Of a DNA stretch of 64,000 bases, positions 36,317 to 64,000 are shown in pieces. Made by a program: the position numbers and the translations under genes. Each line of letters begins with the position of its first letter. Position 1 is the stretch's first letter. The notes beneath the pieces were generated by a model. It saw only the letters and a list, made by a program, of their open reading frames with translations. It did not search any database and was not told the origin of the DNA. Source of the DNA: Lepidurus packardi (taxonomy: Eukaryota; Arthropoda; Branchiopoda; Notostraca; Triopsidae); the NCBI GenBank assembly GCA_023053545.1, contig JAKZAN010000007.1:310001-374000 (forward strand), read 5' to 3'.

Positions 36317-37380
36317 AGGCTCTACTTGGGTCGCAACATCAATATACCGGCGTAGTACGTGTCCACCACCACCTGGCTTTAGTTTCCTATTAAACTGCGA
36401 GGAGTTAGGAAGTGTGAACCGTTTCAAGCCAATTACAGTGATATATTAAGATCAAGTGCAATAGGTAAGTTGTTTTTCTGGAATTTTCCAGATTTAAGAC
36501 TGAGATATTGCGGTTCTATAGGTGTTTCAGTCGACGACAGTTCAACTTTGTTCATTTATAGTATGCTAAGAAGAAGTCATCCGATTGTACTCGTACGATA
36601 TGGAAACATAAAAAGAGAAATCTGAGACGTTCCAATTCACTTCTTTTTCAAGAGTTAACCCCTTTCTCTGCTGTCTGTGGTGCTGACGACCCGTTTCGAT
36701 AGCTTTTTGGGGCTTACATATTTACCCTCTGGGGGAGAAAGGAGCACTGAAAGCTAAACCCAATTTAAAACCATGTTATAACTAGTAAACATTTTCCTTT
36801 CACAAGTTCAAGGAGACATGTTTTAGCATATGTTGCAAACTTTATCACTGAGGCCAAAATCAAGTTCTAAAAGTGCATCGCTTTTCATAGATTTTATTTT
36901 CGTTGTAATCATAATATTATAAGATATGAATATGACTAGTTTAGTTCATCGATCTGGGATTTTGGCCGTCATGTGAACAGTTTTCTTAGAAAGTGGGCGT
37001 AAAAGCGTACACGGTATTGATCGCTCCCGTCGTTTACCTTTCTCGTTCTGAACCCTCTTTATAGCAAAGGTGAAAGGGTTTCGTGCCTTGTTTTTGTACC
37101 ATAGGATGCTTAAATGCTCAGTTATCAAGATTGTATGGAAAAGTCAGCAATATATGAATTATATCTCTTATTTAGTTACCGTATTTGCAATCCTGACAAA
37201 AGGAAAGATCTCAGAAATAGTTATCGTAAGCAGTGTGTCTGTGCTTACACTAATCATTGATTATGTATCCCGGAACTCAACTCATGACTCGGATTAATAT
37301 TATGATCGGGTTTTTCTTTTTTGTAATGTCTAGATACAACCTTTTTTTTTAACCAAATTTGACTACTACCAGCTATTATC
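36317..37380. other. ATP-citrate lyase upstream region and probable 5' UTR exon
   Basis: A splice donor ATAG|GTAAGT at 36464/36465, preceded by non-coding exon-like sequence, and an acceptor-like TTTTGTAATGTCTAG about 45 bases before the ATG at 37381 suggest a 5' UTR exon ending at 36464 and a ~0.9-kb intron. No core promoter could be assigned with confidence. Confidence 0.45.
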
Positions 37381-40300
37381 ATGTCAGCGCGAGCAATTCG
37401 AGAACAAACTGGAAAAGATCTGCTAAATCGTCATCTCCCGTCGTCATCTGGCGCTGTCCAGTGTAAATTTGCGAGTGTCACTCAGGAAACCAATTGGGAC
37501 AAATTGACGGTAGAACATCCGTGGCTTTTAACAGATGTAAGGAACAGAGGTACTTAGCCAAGTTTTATCTTAATCAATTTCCCCCTCTTAGAAACTTGTG
37601 GTCAAACCGGATCAGCTTATAAAACGACGTGGCAAATTGGGTTTAATCAAAGTTAACACGGATCTGGCCGGCGTGAAACAATGGATCGAAGAACGAATTG
37701 GGACAGAAATTCAAGTAAGTTTTAGAATGAAAGACAGTCAGTTCGAAACAATTTCATTTCGCTACTTCGTTTTTCTACTGTTCGGAAGGGAGAAAGGATA
37801 GGAAAATACACGTTTGGCTAATGCCCAAGTGGGGCAAGTGCCAGACCGTTCAGTTTTCCTCGCCCACTTTCGTTCCTGATTGGCTAGCATCACCCCGTGA
37901 ATAAATTACATAACAACCATGTTCTTTTGTGGTTTTATAGATCGGCAAGACAACTGGAAAGCTGAAGAATATGATCATTGAACCTTTTGTACCCCATAAC
38001 GACGTGAGTTAAGGTTAAAAGTTGCGTATTTTTGTAGCAGTCGTTTGTTTTGGAACTTTAGAAAGATGAATCGTACATTTGCATCTATTCCCATCGCTCT
38101 GCCGACACTTTATTGTTCCACCACGAAGGGGGCGTGGATGTTGGCGATGTTGACGCAAAGGCGTCACGAGTGGATGTACCCGTTGGTACGCAGTTAACTC
38201 GAGAACAGGCCAAGTTGTTAGTTGTAAACCTGGACGCCGCGAAACAAGAGTAAGATTTCCGGTCACTCAACCCCCTAATCGATACAATTTTCTGGCTTGC
38301 TGCGTAGACTGGCCTTGGATTTTATTCAAGCTTTGTATACTGCCTACGTCGATCTGTACTTTACCTACTTGGAAATCAACCCACTGGTTTTTAAAGATGG
38401 AAAAGTTTATGTACTGGATCTTGCTGCTAAACTTGACGCTACTGCTGACTTTGTTTGTCGCACGCGATGGGGAGAGATCGAATATCCCCCTCCATTCGGC
38501 CGAGATGCTTTACCAGAAGAAGCTTATATTGCCGAGTTGGATGCCAAAAGTGGAGCCTCGTTAAAGGTAGTATTTTCTCGGCTTATTTTCAATGTGTGAA
38601 AAGCTTGTTTTACCGAAATTATTCCGGCAGTTGACGATTTTGAACAAAGCCGGGCGTATCTGGACTATGGTAGCAGGTGGTGGAGCTTCTGTCATCTATA
38701 CAGACACAATCTGCGACTTGGGCGGAGCAGAAGAATTAGCTAATTATGGTGAATACTCCGGTGCGCCTTCCGAGCAGCAAACGTACGAATATGCCAAGAC
38801 CATTTTGGGCCTAATGACCCAAGAAAAGCACCCCAAAGGCAAAGTTCTCATCATTGGAGGCGGCATTGCCAATTTTACGAATGTAGCAGCTACTTTTAAA
38901 GGCATTGTGACTGCTTTGCAAGAATTCCAGGCTAGTTTAGTCGAGCATAAAGTGTCAGTTTTCGTGAGAAGAGCTGGACCCAACTATCAAGAAGGACTTC
39001 GGTAAGAAACACGAAAAAAACTCTAGTTCCCACGGATTTCATTAGCTATATTACTTCAATTAAAGGATTATGCGTGAAGTGGGGGCAACGCTGGGTATTC
39101 CACTCCACGTTTTTGGTAACGAAACACACATGACTGCTGTGGTGGGCATGGCTTTGGGCACGCGTCCTATCCCACAAGCTCCGGAGGCGGAATTTGCTAC
39201 GGCAAACTTTCTTCTTCCCGGCGGTAGTCAAGACAAAGTAGGCAAAGGATCTACCCAAACTAACCAAGTATACTAATTAGTATTGTTTTAAGCATGTACA
39301 TTTGCACCTCGGGACATCGGTAGTACTTCAGGGAACCTTATGCTTGTCCTTTGCTATCAGAGTCCAAAGTTACTAACTCCTGTATTATTATCTCGCAGGT
39401 CTCCTTTAATAGTTCCGACGCGGATGTCAGGATGGTCAATGGTAATGCAGCAAGCGATGAAGCCACTCTTTCTGCAGCTGCGACGTCTCCGGCCAGTACT
39501 GCCGCTACCAGCGAGGCCATGTTTAGCGGCAAATCCAAGTGCATCATTTGGGGTATGCAAACCCGTGCCATTCAGTCCATGCTGGACTTTGATTTCGTCT
39601 GCCGTCGTCAAGAGCCGTCCGTGGCGGCGTCTGTCTATCCCTTCACCGGCGATCATAAACAGAAATACTACTGGGGACATGCGGAGGTTTTGATCCCGGT
39701 GTACAAAAACATGGCCGATGCCATGAAAAAACACCCCGAAGCTGATGTCATGGTTAATTTTGCGTCGCTACGGTCAGCTTATGAAAGCACAATAGAAGCT
39801 ATGCAGTATCCTCAAGTATGCAACCCAGGTTCTGCGTTAGAACATTTTTTAATAAACAATTTTTGTACAGATACGCACCATTGCCATTATTGCGGAGGGT
39901 ATCCCCGAAAACATGACTCGTTTCCTCATCAAAGAAGCCAATGCCAAGGGCGTGTCTATCATAGGCCCCGCTACCGTGGGTGGCATTAAACCTGGCGCTT
40001 TCAAGATCGGCAATACTGGAGGCATGATGGACAACATTCTTCACTCGAAATTGTATCGACCGGGCTCCGTCGCCTATGTTTCCCGCTCAGGAGGCATGTC
40101 CAACGAGTTGAACAACATCATAGCTCATGCCACCAATGGTGTGGCAGAAGGTGTAGCCATTGGTGGAGATCGCTACCCTGGAACCACTTTCCTGGATCAT
40201 TTAATTCGCTACGAGCAAGATCCGCATGTAAGATTCGAGTGAAACTACCTAATTAGTGCGTTGAATACCTGCCGTTTGTTTCAGATTAAATTGCTGGTTT

Positions 40301-42262
40301 TGCTGGGAGAAGTAGGTGGAGTGGAAGAGTATGAAGTATGCCAAGCAATGCAAGATGGCCGTCTAACCAAACCGCTCGTTTCATGGTGCATTGGAACCTG
40401 CGCGGGGATGTTTCATTCCGAAGTGCAGTTTGGGCATGCCGGTGCTTGCGCGCACGGAGAACGTGAAACAGCCGTCGCGAAGAACACGGCTCTGGGGCGG
40501 TCAGGAGCCAAAGTACCCAAGTCTTTTGATGACCTGGGTGACGTCATTCGAGAAGTCTATAACGAGCTGGTCAAGAAAGGGAGCATCGTCCCTCAAGCTG
40601 AAGTACCCCCTCCAACTGTTCCTATGGACTACAACTGGGCTAGGGTAAAAAGCTCCCAAACATCCCCCGTGCATGCTTCGCTCCTGACATTTTGTGAATT
40701 ATGAGAACCTTTTCAGTCATAGATGCACCTTGTTAGTCATATAAGTTTAATTTATTTCTTGTTTTAATTAAGGAATTGGGCCTTATCCGTAAACCAGCTT
40801 CATTCATGACTTCTGTGAGCGATGAACGTGGCCAGGAACTTCTCTACGCAGGAATGCCCATTTCGGAGGTAGGGAACTGTTCTCACGTAGTTGAGAAACT
40901 TGGCAAACTTTTATCTAATGACTTTGTGTGACAGGTGTTGAAGCAAAACATGGGGGTTGGAGGCGTAATATCTCTGCTTTGGTTCCAACGCCGTCTGCCC
41001 CCGTACGCCTGTAAGTTTTTGGAGATGTGTCTTATGGTAACGGCTGATCACGGACCGGCCGTCTCGGGTGCACATAACACTATAGTTTGCGCAAGAGCTG
41101 GCAAAGATCTGGTTTCCTCTCTCGTGTCTGGACTTCTTACCATCGTAAGTTACTTGCGAGACTTTTTTTTAGTAGTTCTATTTTCTTTTCTCGTTTACTT
41201 GAGCCGTTTTTTTATGGGGGGATGACTTTAGTGTTTGTTTCAAATGGTATTTTTGGCGATAGCAGGAGAAAGCTATTGGGAAGACTAGGTCGAGATTCAT
41301 GATTTGTTCTTTTGTTAGGGAGATCGTTTTGGCGGCGCTTTGGATGCAGCTGCTCGCCAGTTCAGTCAAGCTTATGATGTCGGCCAGCACCCGATGGACT
41401 TTGTCAACTCCATGAGGAAGAAAGGCCAACTGATTATGGGCATTGGACACCGAGTGAAAAGCGTAAGTGTCGGGAGTCCTGGAACAGCAAGTGGAAGGTT
41501 TACCAACGTTTTATGTCATGTTGATTTTAGATTAACAATCCAGACATGCGAGTGACGCTCATTAAGGAGTTTGTGAAAGAGAACTTTCCCGCAACACCTT
41601 TATTGGATTTCGCCCTCGAAGTCGAGAAGATCACGACGTCAAAGAAACCCAATCTTATTCTCAACGTTGATGGCATCATTGGTGCCGCTTTCGTGGATCT
41701 TCTGAGACATTCAGGATGTTTTACCCTGTAAGTAAAGCAGCAACTTTAGAATTCTGCTAGGGAGCCGGGCATGCAGAAACATTGATTGTCTCAAACGTTT
41801 GTGGCGCCAAAGGTCATAGGAATAAAGTTCGTAAGCATGCAAGCTTTAGATTTGAGGTGTGACGCAAAAGGTGTGAGCCAAATTATAAAGTGACGATTCA
41901 GGCGCCTTCATATTAAGTACGATTTATGAATCGGGCCAAACTTAATTTGCACATGTTCGCTCCAATTTCTATAGCGGTCAGAACGTGGTCATTGAAGGCA
42001 ACTAATACTGCATGCTTTTGTTCGCAGGGAGGAGGCAGCTGAGTATGTAGAGATTGGTACGATCAATGGATTATTCGTCCTGGGTCGTTCCACCGGATTC
42101 ATTGGTAAGTCATCAATATTTGCGTTGAGAATGTCAACTGAAACAAACTTTGGCTTAAATTTTGCAGGTCATTACTTGGACCAGAAACGTCTGAAACAGG
42201 GATTATACCGTCATCCATGGGATGACATTTCTTACGTACTTCCGGAGAAATACAATGACTAG
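37381..42262 (+). CDS. ACLY: ATP-citrate lyase (ATP-citrate synthase)
   Basis: Sixteen exons join in phase to 1094 aa, close to human ACLY (about 1100): 37381-37536, 37592-37714, 37941-38003, 38062-38249, 38308-38566, 38631-39001, 39066-39237, 39399-39815, 39871-40227, 40285-40644, 40773-40868, 40935-41144, 41319-41462, 41531-41727, 42028-42104 and 42168-42262. The order is an ATP-grasp domain (YLEINPLVF), CoA-ligase part ([40 protein letters not shown]), a variable Ser/Ala linker in exon 8 where mammals are phosphorylated, the CoA-binding part ([20 protein letters not shown]), the phospho-His loop FGHAGACA (His ~753; human His760), and the citrate-synthase-like lyase domain ([22 protein letters not shown]). 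It makes cytosolic acetyl-CoA and oxaloacetate from citrate, ATP and CoA, feeding lipid synthesis and histone acetylation. No defect is visible. Confidence 0.97.
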
Positions 42263-44228
42263 AAACCAGACCGACATCATGATTTGCCACGTATGGGTCG
42301 GGGTCACGTCCTTTTTTTTTAACGAAGCAATAGTCTGTTCGATAGATTTTAATTGTCTTGGTAATTGTAAGGCGAAGAAAGTTGAATGGATGTTGTCCAT
42401 ATTGTGCACTGCACACATGCACTTAAACACTGAGTGTTAGCACTCGATGTCGTGTCCGTCCCCTGTTTTGGCCCACTATCAGATTAGACGAAGTTTTTTC
42501 GTTGTTAATGTCTGCAAAAACATTTTTAAGGGTGGAATCAAAGATAGTTACTTTTTTGGTAAAAGACGTGCAGCTGCATATGGTTTGGATGCTGGCAAAG
42601 AGAAAAGGCATATCAGATTAACATTTCAACCAAAAACAGACATTCCTATGAATTGGAAGCGAAAGTATGCTTTGAGGACAAGTATGCTTCACACGTTTTG
42701 ATGATTGATTTTTATGCGTGATTATGCCTTCTGTTCTATATTTAACTTGATTGGACGAGGTCGTTGTTGCACAGCTGATATTTTACGATGAGTTTTATCG
42801 ACGTTAGATAGAACGGGGAGCTGAGGGCAAAAGTGGAGAGAAAAATGAAAACAAGACATCGTGTGTTCTAATACAAAACATATTTCGGTCATACGACAGT
42901 CTACTACTATTTGTCCCAATTCTGCATTCTGTGAACGTTCACTCGTCTGTTCGGTTAACTTCTTTCTGTGAGCAAATTACTCTGCCTCCATTAAGGATGT
43001 GATTACAGTGGTGCGAGCTAAGGTGACGAGTTCTCTCATAATCCTAATGACCCGGTGCCGCCTGAAATCTATGACATTTTGCATATATTTTCACAGTTAC
43101 TCTCGTGTCGTTTCCATCCAGCTGCAGCGTAGCTTAAAAATAAGTTAGAAAAGGAGGAAGAAAAATTAACGGAAAAAAAGGGCGGGACCTAGGGGATAAA
43201 ATGCAATAGTAGTTTTAATGAGAGAATAAAACCTCCAAAGTTGGGCAAGGACGAAAAAAAGAAAGAAGCTGTGGGCACAAACAGGCAAATATTTGCAATT
43301 TAAGCTGCGGACCAAACCACAATTGAGAACGAATCTCCCTTGGGTTTTACTGCTGGCTTACGCAATTTTGCGTTTTGTTTTCGCTCCTAGACCAACTATA
43401 GGTTTTCTTATTTCCTGATAGTGTTTTTTTTTTTCTTTCTGTCTTTCTCACCATTCTGTCTCTTTTTTTTCACCTCGATGTTCTTTTTCATTGATTTACT
43501 TCATATTAAGCCCCGTTGTAGCGGTCTTGGACGTATGTTATAATGTGACGTACTTAACAGGGGAGAAAAAGGGAGGATAGATGCGAGGGGCAAGACTACT
43601 ACCACCTTGGCGACTAACGAACCTATCAATTATTTGGTCCCAGCACAACCATAAATTAGAGCCTTGTAGCTCATGCCTTCTTCCCTGGTTAGCGAGAGAA
43701 TCGATTTGAATGAGAAAAAGTTAACAGTACCCCTGAGCATTATTTGGGAGGCAGAGACGTCAACAATGACCGCTTCTTTGTTGCTTCTTAATCCCAAGTA
43801 ACACCCGCGATCTTGGATAACAGTAGGAAGGGTTATGGGAGTTCTTCTCCTACTTCGCGATCTGATCATAGTGACAATAATTAGACCGAGTTTTCGTGCA
43901 GAGATATTGCAATTGACTAATCATTCGGGTACAGATCAGCAAATAAATCAGCTTTATAACTCACGCTATATCAAAGTTAATGTAGTTGCTACATATAACA
44001 TCGACGTCCTAGCACACAAATTTCCAAATTTGTGGAAACTGTTCGAAATTTCGTCTTCTTGCTTTCTGGCCGGACGGTAGAGGATCCTGAGCAGGAATTT
44101 CTACCAACTCCTTCATATGATGGCAGACGTGCTGGCATTTTTATGACTGACCGGTATCTGAAGTGGCGTCCCTTTTTTTTTCTCCTCTATACTTGTGTGT
44201 GTGTGTGCTCTGGGTTTTCCTCACTTAG
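42263..44228. other. ATP-citrate lyase 3' UTR and intergenic region
   Basis: The sequence after the stop codon has no further coding signal. AATAAA near 43226 is the first clear polyadenylation signal, which would give a 3' UTR near 960 bases; an earlier non-canonical site is equally possible. Short open frames here show no domain. Confidence 0.5.
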
Positions 44229-44697
44229 ACCCGTGCACGCTTCAATTGGTAGAGGAAGTTTACAACTAGTCTGTTCTACGAAAGTTCTTCCAGGGAGGCA
44301 AGATTTCGATACTCGCCTACTGCAAGAATCCGAGACTCTTCCCCCCGCGTGTAGTTCCTCGATGGAAGAAGAAGACCCTCTTTGGTCCAGCAGCTTGAAA
44401 ATCAACGGTAGTGTAAATTTCCCACGATTTTCTTCCCGGCTATACAACGCAATTGGCAGGAAAAGAAAACAAAACCCGCCACTTTTTGACAAATCGATGT
44501 TCTACTGGAACAGCGCAGGTCCCGGACAGCGCCCAAAGCCAGAACTCGTCCCTTTTGGATGTCTTGCAGACGAACACGAAAAGCGAAACTTATTCCGCGG
44601 CCGCCGCGTCGAGCTGCACCATCGCTGCAGTTGGGTGCTCCATTGCTTGCGTGTATTTATGCCAGTAGATACCTGGCAAGCACTCGGGAAGGGCTAG
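44229..44697 (+). CDS. Possible exon of an unrecognised protein
   Basis: A strong pyrimidine tract and CTCACTTAG acceptor (to 44228) lead into a frame open for 156 codons to the TAG at 44695-44697, in a local GC-rich island that includes GCGGCCGC. The peptide has an acidic stretch (SSSMEEEDPLW), a basic dipeptide-like cluster (GRKRKQ) and further KR/RR pairs, reminiscent of a peptide-hormone precursor, but no known hormone is visible. An alternative frame (44453-44668) ends in a Cys-rich hydrophobic tail. No partner exon could be placed with confidence. It may be a chance frame in a CpG-rich promoter-like island. Confidence 0.25.

Positions 44698-64000
<19,303 letters not shown>

Overview
The window looks like nuclear DNA of an arthropod, most likely a branchiopod crustacean such as Daphnia. 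This is inferred from protein character and from compact genes with many 55-100 bp GT-AG introns; no marker sequence was matched. All gene models come from reading frames that stay open and in phase across canonical splice sites.

Layout. 1-6.96 kb: intergenic, with a long (TC)n tract and a decayed reading frame near 5.2 kb. 6.97-12.74 kb (+): a five-exon gene for a secreted 565-aa protein that has a TGF-beta-type propeptide but no cystine-knot ligand. 15.86-17.49 kb (+): a BTB/POZ zinc-finger regulator. 18.09-20.95 kb (-): a 12-exon DPY19-type C-mannosyltransferase. 21.66-22.23 kb (-) and 22.54-23.26 kb (+): mitochondrial ribosomal protein S16 and cytosolic ribosomal protein S17, head to head. 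37.38-42.26 kb (+): a complete 16-exon ATP-citrate lyase. 42.3-64 kb: about 21.7 kb without a convincing gene, with low-complexity DNA including a (TA)n tract of about 478 bp.

The accessory part is 23.9-36.3 kb, between RpS17 and ATP-citrate lyase. Two inverted arms of about 2.37 kb (24,083-26,450 and 31,464-33,831), identical wherever I compared them, enclose a minus-strand gene. That gene reads open through 16 exons as one 1278-aa protein: H2C2 zinc-binding segment, DD(35)E integrase of the gypsy/Ginger/KRBA2 kind, several CXC-type cysteine clusters, and a C-terminal PHD finger. Each arm also carries a small spliced membrane-protein gene and an array of ~203-bp units built around a 63-bp palindrome. 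The missing polymerase and capsid genes argue against a Polinton. The intact frame and the preserved arm variants suggest a young or gene-converted element.

Immediately outside the right arm is a broken envelope (baculovirus F/errantivirus-like) gene. It ends in a perfect 30-bp-arm hairpin and is followed by one more palindrome of the arm family, next to the first exon of ATP-citrate lyase. Whether the envelope remnant was cargo of a larger element or an older insertion cut by the TIR element cannot be settled from one copy.
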